Positions 52,262-61,426 of a stretch of DNA of 64,000 nt are shown here, piece by piece. Positions within the stretch are counted from its first letter, which is position 1, and every line of letters starts with the position of its first letter. The notes under the pieces are model-generated. The model saw nothing but the letters and a program-made list of their open reading frames with translations. It made no database searches and was not told where the DNA came from. The DNA is taken from assembly GCA_052246725.1 (NCBI GenBank), contig JBQQCL010000003.1. One strand, written 5' to 3'. Made by a program: the position numbers and the translations under genes. This stretch comes from Pseudalkalibacillus sp052246725. Lineage in GTDB: Bacteria; Bacillota; Bacilli; Bacillales; Fictibacillaceae.

Positions 52262-52813
52262 ATGACACAAAAAAGTTTTACTTTTATAGCGTTACGAATT
52301 TTTGCGGTTTATATATTAATACAATCATTTATGGATTTATCTCAGATCGTAAATTATTATTTGATACCTATTTACTATGAGGAGCTTCAAGAACTTAGTC
52401 AAGTTAATATGTTGCACTATCTAGGTCCTTTTTTGGTTCAACTTGTAATAAGTATAGTTCTCTGGTTATGTGCTGACAAATTAAGCCGTTTATTTATTCC
52501 TAAATATAAGGAGGTTGGAAATCAATTAGAACCGAATCAAAACCAGATGTCTTTAAATGTACATCAGTTTCAAGTTGCTGCCGTTTCGATTGTAGGTCTT
52601 GCCTTTATAGTACATACGCTTCCGTCCTTTTTTACTTTGGTACAAAACTGGCTAGATATTAAAGAATTAGGAGTGAATTATGTTGATCCAAGAATGAAAG
52701 GAGAATTATTGTTTTCTTTTTTAGAGAAACTACTCCGATTAGCATTGGGCTTTATATTATTTTTCGGAAGCAGGGGTCTTGTTGGATTACTTAAGAGAAT
52801 TCGTGAAATTTAG
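52262..52813 (+). CDS. Unrecognised four-helix membrane protein
   Basis: A 183-residue protein with membrane segments near residues 8-30, 50-70, 100-122 and 148-170, and a polar loop between the second and third. I do not recognise a family. Codon use is more A+T-rich than that of its neighbours, and it lies directly after a mobile element, so it may be a recent arrival. Ribosome binding site GAGAGG. Confidence 0.65.
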   Translation: MTQKSFTFIALRIFAVYILIQSFMDLSQIVNYYLIPIYYEELQELSQVNMLHYLGPFLVQLVISIVLWLCADKLSRLFIPKYKEVGNQLEPNQNQMSLNVHQFQVAAVSIVGLAFIVHTLPSFFTLVQNWLDIKELGVNYVDPRMKGELLFSFLEKLLRLALGFILFFGSRGLVGLLKRIREI

Positions 52814-52846
52814 TTTGCACCGATACGAGACTTTCTGAACATGTTG

Positions 52847-52882
52847 AAAGGACTCACCAGCCCGGTGAGTCCTTCCTTTTTA
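52847..52882. terminator. Bidirectional terminator before YjbQ
   Basis: AAGGACTCACC-AGCCC-GGTGAGTCCTT followed by CCTTTTT; the other strand serves the yjbQ-rsgA transcript. Confidence 0.85.
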
Positions 52883-53281
52883 ACCTTCAATTACTTTTAC
52901 ATAGTAGTTGCGTGTCCGCGGTCCATCGAATTCACAGAAATAGATGCCTTGCCAGGTGCCAAGAATCGGCTCTCCCTCCTCGATGATCACCATTTGCGAG
53001 CTTCCAACAGTACTCGCCTTCAAATGGGAGGCTGAATTCCCTTCTGCATGCTTATATTTTGCATGTTCCCATGGATAGACTTCATCCAATCTCATCAGCA
53101 TATCGTGCTTCACATCTGGATCGGCGTTTTCATTGATCGTGATGCCTGCGGTCGTATGAGCGCAATAGATATAAGCCACGCCATTCACAATCCCGCTTTT
53201 TTTGATCAGTTCTTTTACAGTGGACGTCACATCAAGCATTTCATCCCGACTATGTGTTTCTATGGATTGTTTGTAGAGCAT
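52880..53281 (-). CDS. YjbQ (UPF0047) family protein
   Basis: A 133-residue protein with the signature IYCAHTTAGITINENADPDV, then HAEGNSASHLKASTVGSS and GTWQGIYFCEFDGPRTR. Members bind zinc by His and Cys and have been reported to have weak thiamine phosphate synthase activity. The start ATG is 5 nt after GAGGAGG. It follows the rsgA-type gene by 2 bp. Confidence 0.9.
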   Translation of the reverse strand: MLYKQSIETHSRDEMLDVTSTVKELIKKSGIVNGVAYIYCAHTTAGITINENADPDVKHDMLMRLDEVYPWEHAKYKHAEGNSASHLKASTVGSSQMVIIEEGEPILGTWQGIYFCEFDGPRTRNYYVKVIEG

Positions 53282-53283
53282 CG

Positions 53284-54333
53284 CTACCTCCTCATGCTTT
53301 TCGTTATCTTTTTCCATTTTGCCTTCTCTTCAAGCTTTGCTTTCTGATCATTTTTCCGCTCAAGATAAGCAAGCTCTCGTTGCAATTTTTTATAGGATGC
53401 ATATCTTTCTTCCGGCAGTTCACCGGAATCGATCGCTGTTTTCACCGCGCATCCCGGCTCATTTTCATGCTGGCAATCCCTGAACTTACAAGTCTCAGCA
53501 AGTGCCTCGACATCCCGGAAGCTTTCGGATAACCCATCATTCGTATTCCACAATTGAAGCTCTCTCATACCCGGCGTATCGATCAATAATCCTCCCTGAG
53601 GCATGAGGAACAGCTCTCTGTGCGTTGTCGTATGCATCCCTTTATCGTCGCCTTCACGGATCTCCTTCACCTTCTGGATTTCTTCTCCATACAAACGGTT
53701 CACCAGTGTCGATTTCCCGGCACCTGATGAGCCGAGCAATGCAACCGTTTTTCCTTCTGTCAGATATGGTGTGATTTCATCAATCCCATCACCGGTTTCT
53801 GAACTGATGATATGGACGGATAACCCGAAAGCGACGGTTTCTACTTCATTTACCCGTTCCTGAACATTTTCACACAGGTCTGCTTTACTGAGCACAATCA
53901 CCGGATTTGCTCCACTTTCCCACGCCATCAACAGGTAACGCTCAATCCGCCGTACATTGAAATCCTTATTCAGCGCATTCACTAAAAACACCGTATCGAT
54001 GTTCGTGGCGATGATCTGTTCTTCTGTCGTAAGTCCAGCAATCTTCCGTGAGAATTTACTGGTCCTCGGCAGGATCGAGTGGATGGTAGCCGCGCGATCA
54101 TTTGGGCGGATCTGACACATGACCCAATCTCCTACCGCAGGATAATCTTCACGTTGAGTCGCTTCAAAATTCATCTTTCCGGAAATGGAACCGCGGATTT
54201 CGCCGTGCTCTGTCAGCAACGTGTACATCCCCTTATGCTCCAATGCAACTCTTCCAGGTTCGTACCCTTTTTCAGTCCATTCCTTTGCTTGTTCCATACG
54301 TTCTTCATTAAAACCTAGTTGTTGTAAATTCAA
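53284..54333 (-). CDS. rsgA: RsgA-type circularly permuted GTPase
   Basis: A 349-residue ribosome-dependent GTPase that assists 30S maturation. It has an N-terminal OB fold, then G motifs in permuted order (G4 LSKAD, G1 GSSGAGKST, G2 TTTH, G3 DTPGM) and the C-terminal zinc motif CKFRDCQHENEPGC. The N-terminal region is longer than that of the canonical YloQ, so it may be a second paralogue. The start is TTG, 8 nt after AGGAGG. YjbQ follows in the same operon. Confidence 0.88.
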   Translation of the reverse strand: MNLQQLGFNEERMEQAKEWTEKGYEPGRVALEHKGMYTLLTEHGEIRGSISGKMNFEATQREDYPAVGDWVMCQIRPNDRAATIHSILPRTSKFSRKIAGLTTEEQIIATNIDTVFLVNALNKDFNVRRIERYLLMAWESGANPVIVLSKADLCENVQERVNEVETVAFGLSVHIISSETGDGIDEITPYLTEGKTVALLGSSGAGKSTLVNRLYGEEIQKVKEIREGDDKGMHTTTHRELFLMPQGGLLIDTPGMRELQLWNTNDGLSESFRDVEALAETCKFRDCQHENEPGCAVKTAIDSGELPEERYASYKKLQRELAYLERKNDQKAKLEEKAKWKKITKSMRR

Positions 54334-54365
54334 TTCAATTTCCTCCTATTTTTAAAACGAAAATT

Positions 54366-54396
54366 AAAACCATCGGAAATCTCCCGATGGTTTTCT
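54366..54396 (-). terminator. Hairpin downstream of the pilus operon
   Basis: ACCATCGG-GAGATTT-CCGATGGT followed by TTTAATTTT, between the pilus operon and rsgA. Confidence 0.7.
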
Positions 54397-54404
54397 TGAG
54401 AATA

Positions 54405-54437
54405 TAAAAAACCATAGGCCGTGCACAGCCCATGGAT
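54405..54437 (-). terminator. Terminator of the Tad pilus operon
   Basis: CCATGGGC-TGTGCAC-GGCCTATGG followed by TTTTTTAT on the minus strand. Confidence 0.8.
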
Positions 54438-54529
54438 TAATTAAAATAGAAAGAAATCGTTATTTAAATGAGAGTTCATAAAGTTGCCGAATCAGAAACT
54501 AGAAATTCGCCATTTATCATTAGGTGACT

Positions 54530-54604
54530 CTATTGAACATCCTCTATAGGCTGTGCATCATATACAATTAACGTGTTATTAACCATCTCAATGAATTTGT
54601 ACAT
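54530..54604 (-). CDS. Candidate 24-residue peptide at the end of the pilus operon
   Basis: A short frame (MYKFIEMVNNTL start, DAQPIEDVQ end) with a very strong ribosome binding site (GAAGGAGG, 9 nt from ATG), 68 bp after tadC and before the operon terminator. It has no signal peptide. The sequence is unfamiliar. It could be a signalling peptide or small regulatory peptide, or a chance frame. Confidence 0.45.
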   Translation of the reverse strand: MYKFIEMVNNTLIVYDAQPIEDVQ

Positions 54605-54672
54605 AATACAAAACCTCCTTCAAGTCCTTTAATCTGTTTCCATTATATGCTACCAATTTAAGAATGTAAATA

Positions 54673-55590
54673 TTATTTACTGAATGCTTCAACAAATTGG
54701 ATGATTGCTGGTCCTAATAACACAATGAACAGACTTGGAAAAATGAACAACACAAGCGGAAAAAGCATTTTGACCGGTGCTTTCATCGCTTCTTGTTCAG
54801 CACGCTGTTTTCGTTGATCGCGTACTTCTTCAGATTGGACGCGCAAGACATTGACCATCCCGATTCCGAGCTTTTCAGCCTGTAGAATACTGCTGATCAA
54901 GATGTTGATTTCATCTACGGTCAGCCGCTCCCTTACTCCACGCAGCGCTTCCCTCCGTGTTTTTCCTAAACGGATTTCTTCAAGACAGCGGTGGAATTCT
55001 GTCGATAAGACGCCTTCTTTTTTCGAAACGACCTTACTGAGTGCGCCATCAAATCCGAGTCCCGCTTCAAGACTGACAGTCAGAAGATCCAAGACATCCG
55101 GAAGCTCGCGTAAGGCAGATTGTGAACGAGCTTTCATTTTACTTTTCAAATAATAAGGAGGAAGGATGATTGCAATCAGCATCGCAAATGATACCGACAG
55201 AAGGATGCCTCCCAATTCAAATCCTGATAATGCGCCCCACCCTCCAGCTAAAAATGGGATGATCAAGATCAGACCGAGCTGGATGAGGCGATACTCAAAC
55301 GTCGTCATGCCGAATGGATTTCCCGCTTGAAGCAATTTCACTTCTAGCTTGGCTTGTTTCTCCCCTTGCATCTTTTTCTTGAATCCTCTACGGAACTCTT
55401 TCCAAAGCGGACTCAGAAAGCGGACATGTAACGGTTTTGTTGTTGCATCATTTTCATCTTCCTCAGCTTCTGCTTTTTTACCGACAAAAGCATCCAATCT
55501 CCGTTTTACAGGTTCTTTTTTTTCGCTTCGATAAACGTAAATGGAATAAAGAAATAACGTAACCGCAGCGAAGAAACTGATATACATCAT
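54673..55590 (-). CDS. tadC: Tad pilus inner-membrane platform protein TadC
   Basis: A 305-residue type II secretion F-family protein with one N-terminal helix, a helical cytosolic domain, and the T2SSF domain (about residues 165-290, with ELPDVLDLLTVSLEAGLGFDGAL). It forms the Tad platform with TadB. The start ATG follows GAGGTG; an earlier TTG overlaps tadB. Confidence 0.92.
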   Translation of the reverse strand: MMYISFFAAVTLFLYSIYVYRSEKKEPVKRRLDAFVGKKAEAEEDENDATTKPLHVRFLSPLWKEFRRGFKKKMQGEKQAKLEVKLLQAGNPFGMTTFEYRLIQLGLILIIPFLAGGWGALSGFELGGILLSVSFAMLIAIILPPYYLKSKMKARSQSALRELPDVLDLLTVSLEAGLGFDGALSKVVSKKEGVLSTEFHRCLEEIRLGKTRREALRGVRERLTVDEINILISSILQAEKLGIGMVNVLRVQSEEVRDQRKQRAEQEAMKAPVKMLFPLVLFIFPSLFIVLLGPAIIQFVEAFSK

Positions 55591-55594
55591 CTCT

Positions 55595-56554
55595 TTACAC
55601 CTCAATCGTTGTTACTTTTCTAATTAATATGAATCCGATAATTCCAGAAATAAGACCGGCTCCCAATAGACCCATACCAATGATATGTGTGAACAATGTA
55701 CCGATGTACTCTGGTTCGATCAGATAAAGAACCAATCCTAAAATGAGCGGGAGCAAGCCGATGACGATACCAGAAAGCTTTCCCTGAGCGGTAAGCGTAC
55801 TGATCTGCCTCTGGATTTTCGTACGGTCCCGGATCGTCTGGACAATTTTATCAAGGACAGTCGCTAAATTACCTCCAACCTGCCTTTGGATCAAGATCGC
55901 CTGGATCATCAGTTCCAAATCTTCACTCGGCATCCGCTCATATAATTCATTCAATGCATCTTCAAGCGAACTGCCGTATTGCATTTCCTTCAACACAAAA
56001 CCGATTTCACTGCTGATCGGGTCATCTGCTTCTTCGACAACGGTTTGGAGAGCTTGCGGAAAACTGAACCCTGCACGTAACGAGCCAACTACCGTTGAAA
56101 TCATATCCGCTAGTCCATCATTGAACTTTTGAATCCGTTTCTTTTCCTTTTTCTTGACCCACATGATCGGCAGCATATAGCCACCTACAGCACCGATGAT
56201 CAGCATCAGAATACTGCCCGATATCAGAAAAAGAAATCCAGCAGCTAAAGCGGTTGAAATCCACCGGAACAGGATGAACTCCTCCGGCTTCAATGGAACC
56301 CCGGCTCTACGCAGCATGCTTTCAAGCTTTTTGCTTTTCTTTTTCGAGACCTTCGAGCGTAGTCGCTGTTTCGATAACTGGAGCTCCAGAAATAGGTTGA
56401 ACTTTTTCCGTTCAAGCTTTGATTTGTTATAACTCGACAAATAATAATTCATCCGCTTGATCATACGTTTGTCTGAAAGAAATGTCATATGAAAAATCGC
56501 ATAAAAGAATAAAAAGGAAGTGAAGGATGCCAATACGATCAAATAATAATGCAT
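55595..56554 (-). CDS. tadB: Tad pilus inner-membrane platform protein TadB
   Basis: A 319-residue T2SSF-domain protein with an N-terminal helix, cytosolic helices and the motif GLADMISTVVGSLRAGFSFPQAL. Its start shares one base with the stop region of cpaF, so translation is coupled. Confidence 0.92.
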   Translation of the reverse strand: MHYYLIVLASFTSFLFFYAIFHMTFLSDKRMIKRMNYYLSSYNKSKLERKKFNLFLELQLSKQRLRSKVSKKKSKKLESMLRRAGVPLKPEEFILFRWISTALAAGFLFLISGSILMLIIGAVGGYMLPIMWVKKKEKKRIQKFNDGLADMISTVVGSLRAGFSFPQALQTVVEEADDPISSEIGFVLKEMQYGSSLEDALNELYERMPSEDLELMIQAILIQRQVGGNLATVLDKIVQTIRDRTKIQRQISTLTAQGKLSGIVIGLLPLILGLVLYLIEPEYIGTLFTHIIGMGLLGAGLISGIIGFILIRKVTTIEV

Positions 56555-57987
56555 CAGCCCCAGTCCTCCTCAGACACAAAGACACTTGGAGGAATATCCA
56601 ATCCAGAGCGCTCCAACAGGTCATAAAATTTCGGTCGTACACCCGTCGGTACCAATCTGCCTTTGATTTTACCTTCTGCATCAATACCATCCTGCTGATA
56701 TTCAAAAATGTCCTGCAAGACGATGACATCTCCTTCAAGGCCCTGGACTTCGGTGATCTTCGTGATTTTCCTCGTACCATCCTTCAATCGGGACTGTTGG
56801 ATGATCAGATCGATCGCTCCTGAAATCTGTTCTCGGATCGCTTTTACAGGAAGTTCAACCCCAGCAAGCAATACCATCGTTTCAAGCCGTGAAATCATAT
56901 CCCGCGGGCTGTTCGAGTGACCCGTCGCTAATGATCCGTCATGACCCGTGTTCATTGCCTGGAGCATATCGAGAGCCTCAGCCCCACGGACCTCCCCGAT
57001 GACGATCCGATCAGGACGCATACGTAATGAATTCCGTACAAGGTCCCGGATCGCGATTTGCCCTTTTCCTTCTATATTAGGAGGACGCGATTCAAGTGAA
57101 ATGACGTGTGGCTGCCCGAGCTGTAATTCCGCTGCATCCTCAATCGTGACGATCCGTTCATCATTAAAAATGAAGGAAGATAGGACATTAAGCGTCGTCG
57201 TCTTACCCGAGCCGGTTCCTCCAGAAACAAAAATATTGAGCCGCGCCTTAACGCACGCTTCAATAAATGTCGCCATTTCACGAGTCAACGTACCGAAAGA
57301 AATAAGGTCATCAATCTTGAACGGGTCTGCCGCAAATTTCCGGATCGTAAGCGTTGGTCCGTTCAACGCCAGCGGTGGAATGATCGCGTTCACACGCGAC
57401 CCGTCTGGTAAACGTGCGTCTACCATCGGAGAACTTTCATCAATCCGCCGTCCGAGCGGCGAAACGATCTTTTCAATGATGTTCATCACGTGTTCATCAT
57501 CCCGAAAACGGATGCCCGTCAGCATCAGCTTTCCTTTCCGTTCGATGTAGACCATTCCCGGCCCGTTGACCATGACTTCAGTCACCTCAGGATCCATGAG
57601 TAATGGGTTGATCGGACCGAAGCCAGTCAGATCATGGGTGAGTTCTTCAACAACCTTCTTCCGATCGATCGCTCCCCGGAATTGCTCATCCTCTTTGATG
57701 ATCTCAACGGCCATCGCATCCAAATTTGGAATGATCGTTTCGACATCATCGTTGCTGTTCATTTCTTCTAATATTTTTTTATGTAATCGATTTTTCAGTT
57801 CTTGATGCTTATTGAACTTCTGCTGCTCTTTTTCTTGTACTTTATCATCCTTCACTTGTTTCTTTTGCGGGCGGAAGCTGGAGACAATGTCCGGTTTTGG
57901 GCTGGTGGGTTCGATCTGAACTTCTACTTGCTCACCATTATTGATCTTTTCCTGGTTCTTCGCTTTGACCTTTTGAAGTAGACTCAC
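56554..57987 (-). CDS. cpaF: Tad pilus assembly ATPase CpaF/TadA
   Basis: A 477-residue type II/IV secretion ATPase that powers Flp assembly. It has a charged N-terminal region (about 1-100), Walker A VSGGTGSGKTTT, the Asp box VTIEDAAEL, Walker B DRIVIGEVRGAEALD and the His box TGHDGSLATGHSN. It overlaps the tadZ gene by 4 bp at its start. Confidence 0.95.
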   Translation of the reverse strand: MSLLQKVKAKNQEKINNGEQVEVQIEPTSPKPDIVSSFRPQKKQVKDDKVQEKEQQKFNKHQELKNRLHKKILEEMNSNDDVETIIPNLDAMAVEIIKEDEQFRGAIDRKKVVEELTHDLTGFGPINPLLMDPEVTEVMVNGPGMVYIERKGKLMLTGIRFRDDEHVMNIIEKIVSPLGRRIDESSPMVDARLPDGSRVNAIIPPLALNGPTLTIRKFAADPFKIDDLISFGTLTREMATFIEACVKARLNIFVSGGTGSGKTTTLNVLSSFIFNDERIVTIEDAAELQLGQPHVISLESRPPNIEGKGQIAIRDLVRNSLRMRPDRIVIGEVRGAEALDMLQAMNTGHDGSLATGHSNSPRDMISRLETMVLLAGVELPVKAIREQISGAIDLIIQQSRLKDGTRKITKITEVQGLEGDVIVLQDIFEYQQDGIDAEGKIKGRLVPTGVRPKFYDLLERSGLDIPPSVFVSEEDWG

Positions 57988-58847
57988 GCTTTACCCTCCT
58001 TACTTCGTTTAGACCTTTGAAAGAATTTAGAGAGGAATGAAGGCTCAGCAGATTCATAGACTTTGATCTCTCGTCTTGATGTAAGCTGCTCTGCCATCTT
58101 CATGACTGCCTTCGCAAGCTCGGTTTTTCCCTGGTTTACGACAAAAGGGATCCCGATATTCAACGATTGGGAGGCAATTTGAAAATCATTCGGAATATAT
58201 TGAAGCTCCGACTCTTCTAAAATATCAGGGACATCAGAGGAATTGATGACACTTTCCATCGTTGAGCGATTGACCACCGTCGTCACTTTATCTTTCAAAT
58301 CAATCGCATCAAGCGTCTCCAGCATCAGTTTCGTATTTTTCAAGGTCGTCATTTCCAGATTGGTGAGCATCAAGATTTGATCCGCTTTTTCAAGCAATGG
58401 CAGCGTCTGATCCTGTAATCCGACTCCAGTATCGACGACGACATAATCGAACTGCGAAAGCATGAGATCGAGAATCTTACTGATATTCTCCTTCGTCACA
58501 AGCTCTGAGTACTCCGGCCGGTCTGGAGCAGAAAGGACACGGACCCCGCTTTCATGTCTGCTGAAATAGCTTTCGAGTGTCACTTCGTCAAGATCATTGA
58601 TATCCTCGATCACATCCTTCATCGTAAAAGCAGATTGCAAGTCCATGGCAAGCCCGACATCCCCAAACATATAGTCGCCATCCAACACCCCGACTTTTAT
58701 GTTCTTTTTACATAAGGCAACGGCCAAGTTGACCGTCATGATTGTACGGCCAACTCCACCTTTCGCGCTGCATACAGCGATCATCTCTCCGCGCTTTCGT
58801 TTTTGTGTTTCAGTTCGTTCTTTTTGTTCAACGGTGTTAGTTGTCAT
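57984..58847 (-). CDS. cpaE: TadZ/CpaE-type P-loop ATPase
   Basis: A 287-residue ParA/MinD-like protein that localises the Tad apparatus. The Walker A region is SAKGGVGRT: the ParA-type signature Lys is kept but the P-loop Lys is Arg, as in other atypical TadZ proteins, so ATP hydrolysis may be weak. Walker A' is VVVDTGVGL. The receiver domain of many CpaE proteins is missing. The start ATG lies inside the end of cpaB (11-bp overlap). Confidence 0.88.
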   Translation of the reverse strand: MTTNTVEQKERTETQKRKRGEMIAVCSAKGGVGRTIMTVNLAVALCKKNIKVGVLDGDYMFGDVGLAMDLQSAFTMKDVIEDINDLDEVTLESYFSRHESGVRVLSAPDRPEYSELVTKENISKILDLMLSQFDYVVVDTGVGLQDQTLPLLEKADQILMLTNLEMTTLKNTKLMLETLDAIDLKDKVTTVVNRSTMESVINSSDVPDILEESELQYIPNDFQIASQSLNIGIPFVVNQGKTELAKAVMKMAEQLTSRREIKVYESAEPSFLSKFFQRSKRSKEGKA

Positions 58848-59517
58848 CCGAAGCAGCCTCCTCATCAGCCTTGACCCTGCTTCTAAGTGCGATATGTAAT
58901 GGTCCTGATTCTGTTGCGTTTGCTAGTTTCACAGCTTCATTCGGCATTACTTCAAGCGTAACAGAAGTATATTCGACGAACTCTTCGCCTTCAGTCGTTT
59001 CAACCATACGTCTTCCAACTGCCAGGACTGTCACATTCTCGACTACAATCTTTGAAACGAGTTTGTCTTTTTCTTTAACTGTGTTAATGACATCCACTTG
59101 GTCTTCAGGCTCAAGCAAATTCGATACAGATTGAGGCAAATTCACCCCGACTGAAACAGCTCTGAAACCATCACGGATCTTACGCGAAACAAACAGCTCT
59201 TCCTCTTTTGAGGTTTTTAGATGATTCGTCAACAACGCTTCGCCCTGCGCAATATCGGCTGTAGAAAACTGTCCTACTGCTGTATCCAGGTTTGTGATTG
59301 TATTCGTGTGGATTCCTTCCTCGGGCATGAGCCTCGTTTCCAGCATATCTTTCGTAATCGAGACATTCCGCTTGATCTCTTGAGCCGCCACGACAACTTT
59401 AATTTTATTTTTATTTGCGACCGTCTGTGCATCGTATTGCTTCATATAGTTGAAAAAAAGCACAGTCGTGATGATCCCCATGATGATCGCTAATGTTAAA
59501 ACTAATTTTGACCTCAC
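58837..59517 (-). CDS. cpaB: Flp pilus assembly protein CpaB/RcpC
   Basis: A 226-residue protein with an N-terminal membrane helix (LVLTLAIIMGIITTVLFF) and a SAF domain (KVVVAAQEIKRNVSITKDML, about residues 40-110), then the RcpC-type beta domain. In Gram-positives it may anchor or guide the pilus at the wall. The second GTG is chosen because it lies 6 nt from AGGTG; the first GTG is part of that site. Confidence 0.88.
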   Translation of the reverse strand: MRSKLVLTLAIIMGIITTVLFFNYMKQYDAQTVANKNKIKVVVAAQEIKRNVSITKDMLETRLMPEEGIHTNTITNLDTAVGQFSTADIAQGEALLTNHLKTSKEEELFVSRKIRDGFRAVSVGVNLPQSVSNLLEPEDQVDVINTVKEKDKLVSKIVVENVTVLAVGRRMVETTEGEEFVEYTSVTLEVMPNEAVKLANATESGPLHIALRSRVKADEEAASDDN

Positions 59518-59526
59518 TATGTTCAC

Positions 59527-60450
59527 CTACTCTGTTAGTCTGATTGCATAAGCTCCGAAATCTTCAATCGTGTTATCGATAAAACCCGTGTCTGTTTGAC
59601 TGACGAATATCCCGGTAATTTCATCACTGTGTTTATCAATCGGTTCTGTAATATAAAAATGTGCGAATCCAACTATTTTGATGGATTTCAATTGATTTTG
59701 ATCATCATCTTCAGGTTCATAAATCGGGATCAACAGAATCCTGTCACAATCGCGCGGATTCGCTCCCGCCCTCATCTCCTCTTCTGTTACCGTACATTGG
59801 TTGACAAGATCGTTTATTATACTTCTTGTGGCAGCAATATTTCCTGTTTGCGTCTCAATAATATCACCAAATTTAACGGGCTCTTGATAGCCATTACGTA
59901 GGTTTTCCTTATATGTATCTGCCCCTGGTCCTCCCAATCCAAGAATCCCGAAAAAGCCCGTATCATTATCATGAGGTCCAACCTTCAAGGTATATTCCTG
60001 GTACGGTTGAGGATTGACAGACCTATCAATCCCAAGAGGCGCAACGCCGACGGCTTCCCCTATCGGTCCGATTTCAGCTGCAGCATGGACTTTTACTGGG
60101 ACAGACTCTTTTCCGAATAGGGAAGAAAAATAAAGGGGAACCTCTTTTATTAGATCGACACCAACCTTATCTTCCAGCTCGATTTTCATGTCCTCAAGAC
60201 TATCCAGTTCGGCATGCTTTGTAAGGACCTTGTTGACTACGTTGCGAACCTCAGACTCATTGACCGTTAATTCCTGTGCTCCTGATAGAGCAGCTGCATT
60301 CGCCACCTTTTGAAGATGACTCTTCGTCATGAATAAAGATCCGCCGTCAATAACAAGTCCCATGATCGCGATCAAGGCTAACATGGCAAGTCCGGTTAGA
60401 ACGATTGTACTGCCAGCTTCTTCTCTAAGTACTTTCAATTTTTTCTTCAT
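59527..60450 (-). CDS. TadG-like pilus assembly protein
   Basis: A 307-residue protein with an N-terminal TadE/G-type helix (EAGSTIVLTGLAMLALIAIMGL) and the Tad domain (VIDGGSLFMTKSHLQKVANAAALSGAQEL), then a long extracellular region. It is a minor pseudopilin or wall-spanning component. Start after GAGGCAAG. Confidence 0.85.
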   Translation of the reverse strand: MKKKLKVLREEAGSTIVLTGLAMLALIAIMGLVIDGGSLFMTKSHLQKVANAAALSGAQELTVNESEVRNVVNKVLTKHAELDSLEDMKIELEDKVGVDLIKEVPLYFSSLFGKESVPVKVHAAAEIGPIGEAVGVAPLGIDRSVNPQPYQEYTLKVGPHDNDTGFFGILGLGGPGADTYKENLRNGYQEPVKFGDIIETQTGNIAATRSIINDLVNQCTVTEEEMRAGANPRDCDRILLIPIYEPEDDDQNQLKSIKIVGFAHFYITEPIDKHSDEITGIFVSQTDTGFIDNTIEDFGAYAIRLTE

Positions 60451-60464
60451 GATAACTTGCCTCC

Positions 60465-60848
60465 TCACTCCACTCTGATGGTTGAATCCGTTTTCACTAA
60501 GACTGGTGAAGGCAGTATTTTAGACATTAAAGGTGTAAGATAATCGACCGGATACTCTAGAGTCACGGTCATATAGTCACCTGAATCCCTTGTCGAGTCA
60601 TTGGGTGAAATGTTGACCTGCAGATCTGAAGAGTCCCCGACATGAATGTAATCACGAGCGAAATCGATGATCGCTGCATCATCGCGCCCTAATCCACCCA
60701 GGCGGACACTCTCCTGTGTCGCCAATTGAAGATGCATATATGTATACATGATCCTGCCGAAATCAAAGATCCCCATCAAAATAAGTAACAGCAATGGTAA
60801 AACGAGCGCCATTTCCACCATGGACTGTCCTTTTTCATTTTTGATCAT
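60465..60848 (-). CDS. tadE: TadE-like pseudopilin
   Basis: A 127-residue pseudopilin with the TadE motif EKGQSMVEMALVLPLLLLILMG (Glu at position +5 after the cleavage site). It overlaps the peptidase gene by 4 bp (ATGA). Confidence 0.9.
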   Translation of the reverse strand: MIKNEKGQSMVEMALVLPLLLLILMGIFDFGRIMYTYMHLQLATQESVRLGGLGRDDAAIIDFARDYIHVGDSSDLQVNISPNDSTRDSGDYMTVTLEYPVDYLTPLMSKILPSPVLVKTDSTIRVE

Positions 60849-61360
60849 GAAAACCACGCCTTCCCGACAAAACTAAGAATCGCTCCCCCAGCAATCGCCA
60901 CTCCGTATGGATAGGTCGCTTTCATTGAATCCTTTGTTAAAGCTAAAGGGACTTTTAAGCCATTTTTCTTGGCATATAGCCAATGAAAGTAATATTTCAA
61001 CCGCTTGAACGCTCCACCACTGAAAATGATGATTCCAAGCGCCAGCAAACCTCCAAGCAACGCCATATAGATCGAGGTATTTAAAACGAATGCTGGTCCC
61101 TTCAATGCTCCGATTAGCGCAAGCAGCTTTACATCACCAGGTCCCATCCCTCCCATGAAATAAGGAATCAATAAGATGCCGAACCCTAAAAGGAAACCTA
61201 GAAGAGAGGTGACCAGACCCGACCAACCATTAACAATAAGATGCAAGATGAAAGAAAGGATAAGTGCAGGAAAAATCACCTTATTGTAAATGAGTCGTTT
61301 GCGAATATCGGTAATGACACAGATGATCAGGATTATGAGTAGTACTATATCGAAAATCAT
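60845..61360 (-). CDS. cpaA: A24 prepilin peptidase CpaA/TadV
   Basis: A 171-residue six-helix aspartyl protease that cleaves Flp and pseudopilins. The catalytic Asp residues are in CVITDIRKRLIYN and MGPGDVKLLALIG (GxGD motif). There is no methylase domain, as is usual for TadV. Confidence 0.92.
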   Translation of the reverse strand: MIFDIVLLIILIICVITDIRKRLIYNKVIFPALILSFILHLIVNGWSGLVTSLLGFLLGFGILLIPYFMGGMGPGDVKLLALIGALKGPAFVLNTSIYMALLGGLLALGIIIFSGGAFKRLKYYFHWLYAKKNGLKVPLALTKDSMKATYPYGVAIAGGAILSFVGKAWFS

Positions 61361-61377
61361 TCGATTCCCTCATTTCT

Positions 61378-61413
61378 TTTAAAAAAGGTTGGCTCAAAAA
61401 GAGGAGCCAACCT
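61378..61413 (-). terminator. Intra-operon terminator after flp
   Basis: GAGGTTGGCTC-CTCTTTTT-GAGCCAACC followed by TTTTTT, between flp and the peptidase gene. It would lower expression of the assembly genes relative to the pilin. Confidence 0.85.
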
Positions 61414-61426
61414 CGTTGTTAATTTA

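Noticed and set aside
56948..57550. 200-residue frame antisense to cpaF
   Set aside because: It is a shadow of cpaF with Ser/Arg/Ile-rich composition and no start signals.
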